Assembly (NCBI RefSeq): GCF_022458745.1
Contig: NZ_JAJJJF010000008.1
Span: 62,001-126,000, forward strand
DNA from: Bacillus piscicola
GTDB taxonomy: Bacteria; Bacillota; Bacilli; Bacillales; Marinococcaceae
Direction: 5' to 3'
Length of the DNA: 64,000 nt
Made by a program: the position numbers and the translations under genes. The stretch's first letter is position 1, and every line of letters begins with the position of its first letter. Under the pieces are notes generated by a model. The model ran no database searches, had not been told where the DNA came from, and worked only from the letters and a program-made list of their open reading frames with translations. Positions 43,734 through 53,741 of the stretch are shown here, in pieces.

Positions 43734-45719
43734 ATGATTACGATAAATAGGAATAATATACGTTCAGAGTTTATCCAATCTTCGGAATCCATCTCAACTA
43801 TTAAAAATGCCAAGGAAGCATATATAGAAAAAGGAAAACAACCTGACATTCCCTTTCGTTCGGAAATTCTATTGTCTTGGGAAAGATCGAAGAATTTTGG
43901 AGTTAATCCTTTTCAAAAACAAGTAAACAAAAATGTAAAAACAACAGAATTGTTAGACTCCCAAGAAAGAAATGAAAAACTACTTCATTTTGCGAGACAA
44001 GATATGCAGCACCTCATTCAGTCGATTGGGGATTCTAGGACTATTATAACGATTAGTGACAAAGATGGGCTTCTGTTGGATGCGTATGGACACCTTAACA
44101 TCAAGAAAAAAGCGGGAGAAATAAACTTTTTACCGGGAGCAGTTTGGAACGAAGAGACAGCTGGAACGAATGCTATTGGTACAGTTATAAAAAATAAATT
44201 ACCTATTCATATTTTTTTTACCGAACACTTTAGTGAAGGATGGCAAGATTGGTTTTGTGCAGCCGCTCCCATTTTTCATCCTTTCACTAATGAGCTAATG
44301 GGAGTACTTGACTTATCAGGAAAATGGAAAAACATTAACTCTCATACATTAGGATTGGCTATTTCTAAAGCCAACAACATATCGAGACGAATTGAGGGGC
44401 TCTTATATCGCGAAGGACTTGAAATGAATCCGCTCTTAAAAACATTACTCGGTTCTATGGATGATGGAGTAATGTTAGTAGACGAGAATCGTAACGTTCT
44501 GAAAGTAAATGAAAAAATGGAATCAATCTTAACCGGCATCAACAAAAATAAAAAGATTGCTGACTATCCAGAGATAGAAAAACTTGTTAATTTGATTTTA
44601 CTTAAGAAAACACAGTCTGTCGTGGAGGAAGAAATCTCTATCCATAATGGTAAGGGGAAATATATTTTAACGGCTCAGCCTGTGAGCATGGATACAAATC
44701 GTATGCTCGGTATCTTCATTCGCTTGCGGCCGAGTATACAAAAAAGTCAAATCAAACAAAGTAAAATACTAAATCGCCATCAACCAGCTGCAAGATCAAC
44801 AGAGTATACATTTGAGAACATGATTGGTTCGTCCAATTCATTTGTTAAGGTAATAGAGAAAGCAAAAAAAGCAGCATCTTTACAGTCTACACTTCTTCTG
44901 AATGGGGAGACAGGTACGGGGAAAGAGTGGTTTGCACAGGCGATTCACAACCATAGTGAAAGAAGTGATAACCCCTTTATTGCCTTGAACTGTGGAGCCA
45001 TCCCACGAGAATTGGTGGAAAGTGAATTATTTGGATATGAACATGGGGCTTTCACAGGTGCGAAACAAAAAGGGCAACTTGGGAAATTCGAATTGGCGAA
45101 TGGGGGAACAATTTTTCTTGATGAAATAGGAGACATGCCGTTAAACGTTCAAGTACACTTACTTCGAGTATTAGAGGAAAGGACTGTTACACGAATTGGA
45201 GGGAACAGTCCTACTCCTGTAGACGTGAGAGTCATTGCTGCCACTCATAGAAATCTCACCGAAGCGGTTCAGAACGGTACCTTTAGAGAAGATCTGTTGT
45301 ATCGCCTTCGAGTGATTCAACTACAAATCCCGAGCTTACACGAGAGGATGGAGGATATTCCGCTTCTTATTCATCATTATATTCACGAGCTAAGCAGCAG
45401 CTTTGATAAAAAGAATGTTGAGATTGATCCTACTGCGATGAAATATCTACAGTCTTATTCATGGCCGGGAAATATACGAGAGATTAAAAATGTAGTAGAA
45501 CAATTGCTTTTTAATATGGAAGGTACTAGCATCCTTCCTTGCGACATACCACCCGAAATACACAGGACACAAGAAACGGAATCTGAAAAAAATAACCTTG
45601 TTCAAGCGATACGATCCTCCAAAGGGAATGTCACACAAGCGGCAGAACGTTTAGGAATCTCTCGGGCTACAATGTATAGAAAAATGAAAAAATTTGGTGT
45701 TGCAGCAAACCAAGATTGA
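43734..45719 (+). CDS. Sigma-54-dependent activator, AcoR type
   Basis: This 661-residue enhancer-binding protein has a GAF-type sensor region (about residues 80-220), a PAS-like domain (about 235-330), a AAA+ domain with Walker A GETGTGKE (about 390-397) and the sigma-54 contact loop GAFTGA (about 438-443), and a C-terminal Fis-type helix-turn-helix. The plan is that of AcoR. It should sense a ketone or related inducer and open the -24/-12 promoter at 45898, which precedes the carboxylase operon. The ATG lies directly after GGAG, an unusually short spacing, so the true start may be slightly different. Confidence 0.93.
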   Translation: MITINRNNIRSEFIQSSESISTIKNAKEAYIEKGKQPDIPFRSEILLSWERSKNFGVNPFQKQVNKNVKTTELLDSQERNEKLLHFARQDMQHLIQSIGDSRTIITISDKDGLLLDAYGHLNIKKKAGEINFLPGAVWNEETAGTNAIGTVIKNKLPIHIFFTEHFSEGWQDWFCAAAPIFHPFTNELMGVLDLSGKWKNINSHTLGLAISKANNISRRIEGLLYREGLEMNPLLKTLLGSMDDGVMLVDENRNVLKVNEKMESILTGINKNKKIADYPEIEKLVNLILLKKTQSVVEEEISIHNGKGKYILTAQPVSMDTNRMLGIFIRLRPSIQKSQIKQSKILNRHQPAARSTEYTFENMIGSSNSFVKVIEKAKKAASLQSTLLLNGETGTGKEWFAQAIHNHSERSDNPFIALNCGAIPRELVESELFGYEHGAFTGAKQKGQLGKFELANGGTIFLDEIGDMPLNVQVHLLRVLEERTVTRIGGNSPTPVDVRVIAATHRNLTEAVQNGTFREDLLYRLRVIQLQIPSLHERMEDIPLLIHHYIHELSSSFDKKNVEIDPTAMKYLQSYSWPGNIREIKNVVEQLLFNMEGTSILPCDIPPEIHRTQETESEKNNLVQAIRSSKGNVTQAAERLGISRATMYRKMKKFGVAANQD

Positions 45720-45790
45720 AAAGACAAAAACATAAAATATAGATATGTAAACTTCCATTATGGGGGTTTATTTTTTTTGAAATTGAGACA

Positions 45791-45813
45791 AGTGAGACGA
45801 ATTTTGTCTCACT
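45791..45813. promoter_or_regulatory. Inverted repeat, probable activator binding site (UAS)
   Basis: AGTGAGAC and GTCTCACT form a perfect 8-bp inverted repeat with a 7-base spacer, about 85-107 bases upstream of the -24 box. This is a normal distance for an enhancer-binding protein. Confidence 0.7.
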
Positions 45814-45897
45814 GATACAGATACAAAAAGAGAACACGATGAAACGATGAATCGAAAAATCCTGTATTAACAGTGGTTATAAATGTTTACTAAAAGT

Positions 45898-45913
45898 TGG
45901 CACAATTATTGCT
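45898..45913 (+). promoter_or_regulatory. Sigma-54 (-24/-12) promoter of the carboxylase operon
   Basis: TGGCAC, five bases, then TTGCT is an exact match to the sigma-54 consensus TGGCAC-N5-TTGCW. It lies 89 bases before the first carboxylase gene. Confidence 0.9.
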
Positions 45914-46001
45914 TTATATATTAGTAAGTAAAAAGGGGGGAGATATCACCGATTCCGTAAACAGAAAATGGAAAATAAAAAAATGGAAAGGGGAAAGCAG
46001 A

Positions 46002-47939
46002 ATGGGGCTATTAATGACGATTGATAATGGGGGTACTTTTACGGATGCTTGCTTGATCAATAAAGATCGAGTAATAAGCACGAAATCCCTTACGACACCG
46101 TATGACCTGACTAAATGCTTTGTTGATGTAATTAAAAAAGGTTCAAAAGAACTTTATGGGAAGGAGGATATCCGGACTATTTTAACAGAGATTGATTATC
46201 TTCGTTATTCGACTACAGCGGGTACAAATGCAATCGTTCAAAAAAAGGGTCCACGTGTAGGGCTCATTATGAGGGAAAGGACAGACCCCTCTATACTTCA
46301 GGCAAGCTCAGAGGAACGAGAAATGTTTTCCATCATCGTGGAAGATCGGATAGCTGGATTGGATCTCGACGCTGATGAAAGTATGCTAGAAGGCAATGTG
46401 GTAGAAGCTGTAAACCAATTACTATCTCAAGGGGTGGAACGGATCGTTGTAAGTTTAAGTGAACCGAGTTTAGTTAGTGATGAGAATAAAATAAAAAATA
46501 TTATTTTACGTAAATACCCGCGTCACCTTTTAGGTGCAGTACCTATCTTAATATCTCATGAACTGGTGGATGATAAGGACGATCGAAGACGCACTTGGGG
46601 AGCTCTTATTAATTCGTTTCTTCATCCAGGCATGGAGAATTTTCTTTACAACGCTGAAAATGTTCTACGGGATCATCGTACAAAGAATCCATTACTAATT
46701 TTTCAAAATGACGGAAATTCGGCAAGGGTAGCAAAAACAACAGCGATTAAATCGTACGGTTCAGGCCCGCGTGGAGGGATGGAAGGCGCAAAAGCACTGG
46801 CTGAACAATACAACATATCAGGCATGTTGACTCTAGACATTGGGGGGACCACATCTGATGCTGGGTTAGTTAAAAGAGGCGAAGTAAAAGAGGAACGGTA
46901 TGGAAAGGTCGAAAGCATTCAAACATCATTCTCACTGAGTGATTTAATTAGTGTCGGTGCTGGCGGAAGTTCCATTTTTACCGTAACCGACGGAAAGATT
47001 GCTGTTGGGCCTGAAAGCGTAGGGGCTGCACCGGGACCGGCTTGCTTTAGCCGAGGTGGTAAAGAAGCAACTATTACGGATGCCAATTTGCTCATGGGTA
47101 TTTTAGATTCCCGTTCTTATTTTGGCGGGTCGATGGTGTTGGATGAATCACGAGCGAGAGAAGTCATCGAAAAAAATGTCGCCGCTCCTCTTGGAGTCAG
47201 TCTCGAAGAAGCTTTGATTTTAATGGAGCAGGCTTATGAGGAAAAGATTGCTCAAGGAATTTCTCCGTATCAAACCCAGGTCGATGATGCTACACTTCTA
47301 GCTTTTGGAGGCGCCGGTCCAATGAGTGCTTGTGGAGTGGCAGAATCTGCAGGTATTAAGAATGTCATTATTCCTCGTCAGGCAGCTATCTTCAGTGCTT
47401 TTGGGATTAGTTTCAGTGATATTGCCCATGACTATCAAGCTAATATTACAGAAGTAAGCACCTCAACCATAGAAGAGAAAATGGATCTACTAATGGAACG
47501 AGCAACAAAAGATATGTTTGCAGAAGGCTTTGATCTGTCGGAGTGTAAAATTCAAACATATCTTAATTTCAGTCAAAATGGAAAATACGAAACAGTCATT
47601 TTTGACAATCCACATTCATTGAAACTGAAAGAAAAAACGATGGAAGATATTCATCTTCATGTGAAAGTGGAAAAACCAATTGAACATTTTGAATTGGAAG
47701 AGAAAAGCAAACTAAATAAACAACAACCAACGCCTTCATATGAAAAAACAATTTTAAATTCACAAAGGAAGACAAGTGACATTCCAGTGTATCATTTTGA
47801 TGACTTGCAGCCAGGCACTATTGGAGAAGGGCCAGCATTAATTGAGGATGAATTCTTTACTAGCCGTGTTTTAGATGGATGGACATTCCGGATTAATGAA
47901 AATAGCGATATTTTCTTACAGAACGAGGAGGCGAAGTAA
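46002..47939 (+). CDS. Acetophenone carboxylase-like subunit A (HyuA-like)
   Basis: The 645-residue protein (about 70 kDa) is a hydantoinase-A/oxoprolinase-family ATPase with the ASKHA phosphate loops DNGGTFTDACL near the start and LDIGGTTSDAGLV in the middle. In ATP-dependent ketone carboxylases such subunits activate the ketone enolate and/or bicarbonate by phosphorylation. The size fits ApcA of Aromatoleum. I choose the ATG at 46002 behind AAAGGGG; the frame is open upstream but that part overlaps the promoter. It is first of five Apc-like genes and is shorter than the second HyuA-like subunit. Confidence 0.85.
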   Translation: MGLLMTIDNGGTFTDACLINKDRVISTKSLTTPYDLTKCFVDVIKKGSKELYGKEDIRTILTEIDYLRYSTTAGTNAIVQKKGPRVGLIMRERTDPSILQASSEEREMFSIIVEDRIAGLDLDADESMLEGNVVEAVNQLLSQGVERIVVSLSEPSLVSDENKIKNIILRKYPRHLLGAVPILISHELVDDKDDRRRTWGALINSFLHPGMENFLYNAENVLRDHRTKNPLLIFQNDGNSARVAKTTAIKSYGSGPRGGMEGAKALAEQYNISGMLTLDIGGTTSDAGLVKRGEVKEERYGKVESIQTSFSLSDLISVGAGGSSIFTVTDGKIAVGPESVGAAPGPACFSRGGKEATITDANLLMGILDSRSYFGGSMVLDESRAREVIEKNVAAPLGVSLEEALILMEQAYEEKIAQGISPYQTQVDDATLLAFGGAGPMSACGVAESAGIKNVIIPRQAAIFSAFGISFSDIAHDYQANITEVSTSTIEEKMDLLMERATKDMFAEGFDLSECKIQTYLNFSQNGKYETVIFDNPHSLKLKEKTMEDIHLHVKVEKPIEHFELEEKSKLNKQQPTPSYEKTILNSQRKTSDIPVYHFDDLQPGTIGEGPALIEDEFFTSRVLDGWTFRINENSDIFLQNEEAK

Positions 47940-47940
47940 A

Positions 47941-48294
47941 ATGAAAACAAACATGACCGAATATTTAGCAATTGATTTGGAAAGTGAGTTATGGTGCTGC
48001 CGAAAGTGTGAGCACGAGCTGGCATCCGCACGCGGAAATTACAAAGAGGGACTTCTCGTTTATGACCGTGACCCAAGAGAAATCCATAAGCCTATTATTA
48101 ATCCGGACTTATATGAGTATACTTTCGCTCCGGATCCAGAATGGTGCAGAATTTTAGAGTATTATTGTCCAAACTGCGCAACACAAATTGAAGTCGAATA
48201 TCTCCCACCAGGACATCCTCCAATGTTTGATATGGAATTTGATATTGATTCATTAAAAGAGCGTTATTTAGAGAGAAAGGGGCAAAAAGCATGA
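47941..48294 (+). CDS. Acetone/acetophenone carboxylase small (gamma) subunit
   Basis: The 117-residue protein (about 14 kDa) has two CxxC pairs (CCRKC near residue 20 and CPNC near residue 80), forming a zinc-ribbon-like fold, and ends in the EYLPPGHPPMFDMEFD segment typical of acetone carboxylase gamma subunits. Position two in the operon and size fit ApcB (15 kDa). It starts one base after the stop of subunit A behind GAGGAGG, and its end overlaps the next start by four bases. It should form part of the cytosolic carboxylase complex. Confidence 0.85.
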   Translation: MKTNMTEYLAIDLESELWCCRKCEHELASARGNYKEGLLVYDRDPREIHKPIINPDLYEYTFAPDPEWCRILEYYCPNCATQIEVEYLPPGHPPMFDMEFDIDSLKERYLERKGQKA

Positions 48295-50465
48295 AACAAG
48301 TAAGCGTAGATATTGGCGGGACGTTTACAGACTGCTTCTTGGTTTGGGATGAAATATCACTAGAAACGAAAGCGCTGACCACACACCATAACTTGGCGCT
48401 TGGTTTTATGGAGGCTCTAGAACAGGCTTGCCAGGAACTCGGCAAAGATATTAGAAGCGTTCTTTCCCAGTTGGATTCCGTGCGCTACGCTACGACATTG
48501 GGAACAAACGCTCTCATTGAACGTAAGGGGCCGAAAATAGGCTTACTAACAACTGCAGGTTATGAAAGTCAAGTTCCATTGAGCCGGGGGCGGGGATACG
48601 GTGACGGATTAACCCCGCAAGAACAGCAGGACCTTCCGGCAGGTAAGCGGCCTGAGCCTATTGTACCGATTCCAATGATTGCAGGTATTCGTGAACGGAT
48701 TGACTATAAAGGTGAAGTCCTTATGCCTTTAGATGAAGGACACTTGCGAAAACAAATCAGGCATCTCGTTGACCAAGGTGCAGAAGGTATCGTTGTGGGT
48801 CTTATGAATTCTGTAATAAACCCCATTCATGAACGGAGAGTGGAGGAGATTTTTCTAGAGGAATATCCAACGCATATGTTAGGCGCTATCCCTATTATCC
48901 TTTCTCATCAGGTAGCAGAAAGAAAAGGGGAATATGTGAGAATCACTTCTTCGATATTAGATGCTTATTTGCACGCTCAAATGCACTACGCGTTAAGCTC
49001 ATTGGAGATGACGTTGAAAGAATACGGATATAAGAAACCAATGTCCGTTGTCCACAACATTGGAGGAATGGCTCAACTGAATTCCACCCATGCCTTGCAA
49101 ACGATTCATTCTGGTCCAACGGCAGGGGTTAATGCAGCTGAACACCTTTCAGAAGATTTTGATGTTGGTCAATTAATTGCCATGGATATGGGCGGAACAA
49201 GCTGTGACATTGGAATAGTAGTAGGTGGAGGAATCCGTTTCTATGATTTCAACCCAGTAATAGATCGATGGTTAGTTGGGATTCCGATGCTCCATTTAGG
49301 AATTATAGGGGCAGGCGGTGGTTCTATAGCACGCTATGATAATACTCTAAAGCAGATCGAGGTCGGCCCCACAAGTGCTGGGTCAGAACCCGGACCAGCA
49401 AGTTTTGACCGTGGTGGAATGGATCCAACGGTAACTGATGCGGATTTAATCTTGGGGTATCTTGATCCAGAATATTACGCCGAAGGAAGCATTGGTTTAA
49501 AAAAGAAGCGTTCTGAATTTGCGATTCGTGAAGAGATATGCGAAGAGACAGATATCTCATTGATCGACGCAGCTCGTCAAATTAAAAAGAAGGTAGACAC
49601 CAACATGGCCCACACCATCTTTAAGGAACTAGGGGTAAAAGGCTATGATCCGAAAAACTTCACCCTACTTGCTTATGGCGGAAATGGGCCACTTCACTGT
49701 TGTGGAATTGCAGAGGTTCTTGAGATCGATAAGGTATTAATACCTCCTTTTGCTCCTATTTTCTCCGCAGTTGGAGCTGGTCTGATGAACCAGGTTAACA
49801 TTCATGAAAAATCAGTATTTATGAACATCTATGATTCGAATACACGCAGTCTTTTGGAAGATTATGACCGCTTCAATGATCTTGTTGCAGAATTAGAAAT
49901 GGCGGGGAAAGAAGAGCTTATGCGTCAGGATATTCCAGAGACAGCCATTCAGCACCGCTTAGAATTGGATATGCGCTATGGAAATCAGTTAACCCAAACA
50001 TCTGTCATTTCACCTGTTAACCGTTTATCAAACAAAACAGAAGTGCTTGAGATGGCTAAAGCATTTAGTGAAAACTACGGGGAACGTTTTGGGGATGGAA
50101 GTCAGCAGCCTGAGGCTGGTATTCGTATTAATACAATTCGAGTAGTATCTTACGTTGAATTAGAACAAGTTGCTTTCAACAAACCAGTAGAGGGGTCGGT
50201 TGAACCGCCGAAACCGGTTAGTAAGCGTGAATGTTATTTCGTGGATTTCGAAGAGCCGGTAGCAACAAATGTGTATCGTTCCGAGATGATTCAACCAGGC
50301 ACTGCTATTGAGGGACCGGCACTTGTCGAATCACCGCGTGCCACCTATTTGATCGAACCAGGGTGGAAATTAATTATGGGAGAAAATAATTCCAGTTGGA
50401 TTGTCAATGAGGCTAAGATCAGAAGTAAAAAAAGTTTACACAGCGGAACGATGAAGGTGAACTAA
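48291..50465 (+). CDS. Acetophenone carboxylase-like subunit C (HyuA-like)
   Basis: The 724-residue protein (about 79 kDa) is the second hydantoinase-A-family subunit, with VDIGGTFTDCFLV at residues 4-16 and MDMGGTSCDIGIV near residue 300. Further motifs are the RYATTLGTNALIERKGPKIG segment near residue 64 and GAGGGS. Two different HyuA-type subunits in one operon is the mark of acetophenone carboxylase (ApcA and ApcC) as opposed to three-subunit acetone carboxylase. Its ATG overlaps the preceding stop by ATGA. Confidence 0.87.
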   Translation: MKQVSVDIGGTFTDCFLVWDEISLETKALTTHHNLALGFMEALEQACQELGKDIRSVLSQLDSVRYATTLGTNALIERKGPKIGLLTTAGYESQVPLSRGRGYGDGLTPQEQQDLPAGKRPEPIVPIPMIAGIRERIDYKGEVLMPLDEGHLRKQIRHLVDQGAEGIVVGLMNSVINPIHERRVEEIFLEEYPTHMLGAIPIILSHQVAERKGEYVRITSSILDAYLHAQMHYALSSLEMTLKEYGYKKPMSVVHNIGGMAQLNSTHALQTIHSGPTAGVNAAEHLSEDFDVGQLIAMDMGGTSCDIGIVVGGGIRFYDFNPVIDRWLVGIPMLHLGIIGAGGGSIARYDNTLKQIEVGPTSAGSEPGPASFDRGGMDPTVTDADLILGYLDPEYYAEGSIGLKKKRSEFAIREEICEETDISLIDAARQIKKKVDTNMAHTIFKELGVKGYDPKNFTLLAYGGNGPLHCCGIAEVLEIDKVLIPPFAPIFSAVGAGLMNQVNIHEKSVFMNIYDSNTRSLLEDYDRFNDLVAELEMAGKEELMRQDIPETAIQHRLELDMRYGNQLTQTSVISPVNRLSNKTEVLEMAKAFSENYGERFGDGSQQPEAGIRINTIRVVSYVELEQVAFNKPVEGSVEPPKPVSKRECYFVDFEEPVATNVYRSEMIQPGTAIEGPALVESPRATYLIEPGWKLIMGENNSSWIVNEAKIRSKKSLHSGTMKVN

Positions 50466-50527
50466 ATCGATTGCAGTAGAGTTGGTGCTCACTTGAAAGT
50501 ACAAATAATAAGAAGGAGTGATAAAAA

Positions 50528-52750
50528 TTGGCTACAGAATTTAAAAATGAAGAGGAATTGGTAAAAAAGTTTTTAAATGAAACGACTCTTTTTCTCGGTC
50601 CTGAACCAGATTTTATGCAAGACCACACCTTAGCATCTATAACAGAAAGAGAAAAGGTAGCTATACGTAATGCCGATCCTTCGGTGCTTAGTGTTACACG
50701 AAGTAAGATGCAGGCGGGTACAAATGAATCGTTTGAAATGCTTGAGCAAATAGGGGCTGCACCCGGAGCAAAATGGGGAGATTTGATTTCTTGTCTTTTT
50801 ACTGCGAAAGGGGATCTATCCATTGTCAGCTCTGGCGGGGTGTTACTCTTTGCCGCATGTGTACAGTACGGTGTGAAATACATCGTTAAACATTGGCTTA
50901 ATGATCCAGATGTAGGTGTTAAACCTGGTGATATTTTCTATTATAATGATGCCCGATATGGGGGAGTGCACAACACGGATCAAGTTCTAATTATGCCGTA
51001 CTTTCATGAAGGAGAATTGATTGCCTGGATTTCTACCATTGTTCATGAAGGCGAAAATGGAGCTGTTGAGCCTGGTGGAATGCCATCTGCCGCGGAGCAA
51101 GTGTATGATCAAGGCCTCGCTATTTCACCAATTAAAATTGGAGAAAACTATCAATTTTATAAGGATATTGTTACCTTTTTTCAGAATTCCGTACGAGAGC
51201 CAAAATTGATGGTAGTAGACCTAAAAGCTAAGCTGTATGCTGCACTTCGAATTGAACAGCGGGTTGCTGAAGCCATTGAAGAATATGGAGTAGACCCTGT
51301 AATAGCAGTACTGAGAAAAACACTTGATGACACAGTTGACGAAGTGAAACGCCGTGTTTCTCAGTGGCCGGACGGGACCGTACGGATGATGGGAGTTGCT
51401 GATAGCACGTTACGTGAAAACTGCTTAATTAAAGTAAACCTTGAACTTAAGAAAAAAGGGGATGTATTGACACTTGATTTTCGCGGTTCATCGCCCGAGT
51501 TTGCGAATCGTCCGAACAACGCGGTAACCAGTGCCTTGAAAGGAACACTGGGGCAATTATTCCTCTCGTACGTTTGGCCGGATTTACCGAGAAATCAGGC
51601 TGTGTTGGCTCCTATGGAAGTTATTGTTGATGAAAAGTCAGTTTTTAACCCTTCGTTTGAAGTTCCGAACTCACAAAGCATGATGACAATGTGGCCAGCA
51701 TTTTCCGTTACGCAAGCAGCTCTCGCAAAATTCTTATATAACAGCCCAGAGAAATCAACAAATGTAATTGCCCCTTGGTACAACATGATTACAACCTGCA
51801 TTTACGGAGGAGTAACACAACATGGAGAAACAGTCGGTAACTTATGCGCCGATTTAAACGGAATGTCTGGCGGTGCAAGAGACGGAATGGATGGAGAACA
51901 TTCGATTGCTCCACTTTTTGCCCCGATGGCAGAACAAGGCGAGCAAGAGCAGATTGAAGAAGAAGTTCCAATTATCCAGCTTTCTCGTAGAATTATGAAG
52001 GACAATCAAGGGTTTGGTCAGTATCGAGGCGGTCAAGGGTATCAAATGTTCCTCACACAACAAGATTCAGACTTTTTCGGGTTCATGACAACGACGATCG
52101 GTTCAAAGTATCCCTCTGCTCACGGTATTTTTGGTGGCTACGGGGCTCCCACATACCCACTTTGCAAAATAAAGGGAGTAAATGTGTTTGACGTCTTGAA
52201 AAATGAACCAGAAAAAATGGCTTTTACAACGGAAGAGATCATGAATAACCAACCGCTTGAAGATGCAACTTATTCTACTCATCATACAGGACTGCAGTTT
52301 GAATTAGCCGAAGAAGGTGAAATTTATATAATCACTCAAGGAGCGGGCGGCGGATATGGAGATGTGCTCGACCGCGATCCAAATATGGTGATGAAGGACG
52401 TAGAGGAAGATCTTATTTCACAAACAACTGCCAATGATATTTACAAGGTGTTCTATGATCCTGAAACGTTGGTGTTAGATTGGGAGACAACAGAAGTAAC
52501 ACGTAAAAAAGAGAGAGAAGCACGGAAAAAACGAGGGGTACCTTTTAACGAGTTTATAAATAACTGGGTGACGGAAAAACCAGCAGAACATCTTCCGTTC
52601 TATGGTTCGTGGTCAGATAGAAGCGTTGTGTATGCGGGGTCAACAGAAAAGATAATGGAGGAAGGTAAATTAAAATCAGTAATGATGCCTAATCCAAAGG
52701 ACGTTCAGATTTCTAAGTTAGAAAAGGAGATCCAATCATTAAAAAAATAG
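50528..52750 (+). CDS. Acetophenone carboxylase-like subunit D (HyuB-like)
   Basis: The 740-residue protein (about 82 kDa) is of the hydantoinase-B/oxoprolinase family, the core subunit that combines the activated ketone with carboxyphosphate in ketone carboxylases. Visible family features are DPDVGVKPGDIFYYNDARYGGVHNTD (split near residues 125-150), the metal-ligand-type HEGENGAVEPGGMP, and the glycine-rich GAGGGYGDVLDRDP near the C-terminus. It starts with TTG behind AAGAAGGAG. A 62-base gap separates it from subunit C. Confidence 0.87.
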   Translation: MATEFKNEEELVKKFLNETTLFLGPEPDFMQDHTLASITEREKVAIRNADPSVLSVTRSKMQAGTNESFEMLEQIGAAPGAKWGDLISCLFTAKGDLSIVSSGGVLLFAACVQYGVKYIVKHWLNDPDVGVKPGDIFYYNDARYGGVHNTDQVLIMPYFHEGELIAWISTIVHEGENGAVEPGGMPSAAEQVYDQGLAISPIKIGENYQFYKDIVTFFQNSVREPKLMVVDLKAKLYAALRIEQRVAEAIEEYGVDPVIAVLRKTLDDTVDEVKRRVSQWPDGTVRMMGVADSTLRENCLIKVNLELKKKGDVLTLDFRGSSPEFANRPNNAVTSALKGTLGQLFLSYVWPDLPRNQAVLAPMEVIVDEKSVFNPSFEVPNSQSMMTMWPAFSVTQAALAKFLYNSPEKSTNVIAPWYNMITTCIYGGVTQHGETVGNLCADLNGMSGGARDGMDGEHSIAPLFAPMAEQGEQEQIEEEVPIIQLSRRIMKDNQGFGQYRGGQGYQMFLTQQDSDFFGFMTTTIGSKYPSAHGIFGGYGAPTYPLCKIKGVNVFDVLKNEPEKMAFTTEEIMNNQPLEDATYSTHHTGLQFELAEEGEIYIITQGAGGGYGDVLDRDPNMVMKDVEEDLISQTTANDIYKVFYDPETLVLDWETTEVTRKKEREARKKRGVPFNEFINNWVTEKPAEHLPFYGSWSDRSVVYAGSTEKIMEEGKLKSVMMPNPKDVQISKLEKEIQSLKK

Positions 52751-52780
52751 ATAAGCGGAGTGGAAGGGGGGAGCTGTAAA

Positions 52781-53659
52781 ATGAATATTCGCGATATGGT
52801 TATGCCTCTAGAAGAAGGAAGTAAGGTATGGATTAATTTCATACCTTACGCGGAACGTCTTTTTTCTGCCGGACGGGATGACCTATGGAACAATTCGGAC
52901 ACTTTTATATCCGTCTATAGTCAAGGTCAGGGATTAATACGTTCAGACGTGCTAAGTATTCCAGCGGGTGATGTTTATATGGATTTGATTCAGCGAGAGG
53001 AGGAATTGTTCCAACCTTGGATGGGAAAGAAACCAACATTTTCCTTAAAGAAACTTCTCGCTCTTGAAGAACCACGTGGATTTCTGACCGATGTATTAAC
53101 TGCACTGCAAAATCTTTATCGGGGAGATCTGCCTGTTGTATTAGTGGTGCCTTCCCCCCAAACCATACTGCAAATCTTACACGAAAAAGTTCGCCCAGAC
53201 CAAGAAGTGACAATTCAGGAGCATGATATCGAAGCTGCATCTATGTATTTGGCTGAGTACTTGAGGAAGTTCTCCACACTAGGTTTGTCAGCGATTGTCA
53301 TAAAAGAAGAGGAGCCTGCTTACGGAAAGCTATCAGAAACTCTTTCCCTCTATGAGCCAATCCTAAATATAGCACAACATTACCAATGGTCAGTCGGCAT
53401 GGAGCTTCAAGGTCCAGCCAAAGAAATAAAAGATTGTGAGGATAAAGTTGATTTTTATCTCTTTGGAACCAGCGATTTAAATAGCTTATTTCCCCTGTGG
53501 CAGAAAGGAATTGCCAGTGGAGGAGGATTAAATACAGAATTTTGGACGGAGACTTCCAATGGAATAGAACGAACTCCAACGGGTCTCATTTACGGAGAAA
53601 TACCTAAAGATGCAAATCCAGAAGGGGTATTAGCACGGCTGCAAGAGCTGCGTACTTGA
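52781..53659 (+). CDS. ApcE-like fifth subunit of the ketone carboxylase
   Basis: The 292-residue protein (about 33 kDa) is soluble, and its strand-helix alternation (LPVVLVVPSPQTILQILHE, LSAIVIKEEEP, VDFYLFGTSDL) suggests an alpha/beta barrel, perhaps UroD-like. I assign it to ApcE mainly from operon position and size: acetophenone carboxylase has a loosely bound 34-kDa fifth subunit encoded after the HyuB-type gene. Acetone carboxylases lack it. It starts at the ATG at 52781 behind GGGGGGAG; an earlier in-frame start is less well placed. Confidence 0.65.
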   Translation: MNIRDMVMPLEEGSKVWINFIPYAERLFSAGRDDLWNNSDTFISVYSQGQGLIRSDVLSIPAGDVYMDLIQREEELFQPWMGKKPTFSLKKLLALEEPRGFLTDVLTALQNLYRGDLPVVLVVPSPQTILQILHEKVRPDQEVTIQEHDIEAASMYLAEYLRKFSTLGLSAIVIKEEEPAYGKLSETLSLYEPILNIAQHYQWSVGMELQGPAKEIKDCEDKVDFYLFGTSDLNSLFPLWQKGIASGGGLNTEFWTETSNGIERTPTGLIYGEIPKDANPEGVLARLQELRT

Positions 53660-53667
53660 ATCCTAGT

Positions 53668-53695
53668 CTACCTCATGGCTTTTGTCATGAGGTAG
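53668..53695 (+). terminator. Hairpin between the fifth subunit gene and the ligase gene
   Basis: CTACCTCATG and CATGAGGTAG form a perfect 10-bp stem with an 8-base loop. No T run follows, so it may be a partial terminator or a stabilising or processing site inside the operon. Confidence 0.55.
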
Positions 53696-53741
53696 ATGGC
53701 TATTTGTAGAAGAAGGGGAAGCATGGCAAGGGGGGAAGGAA

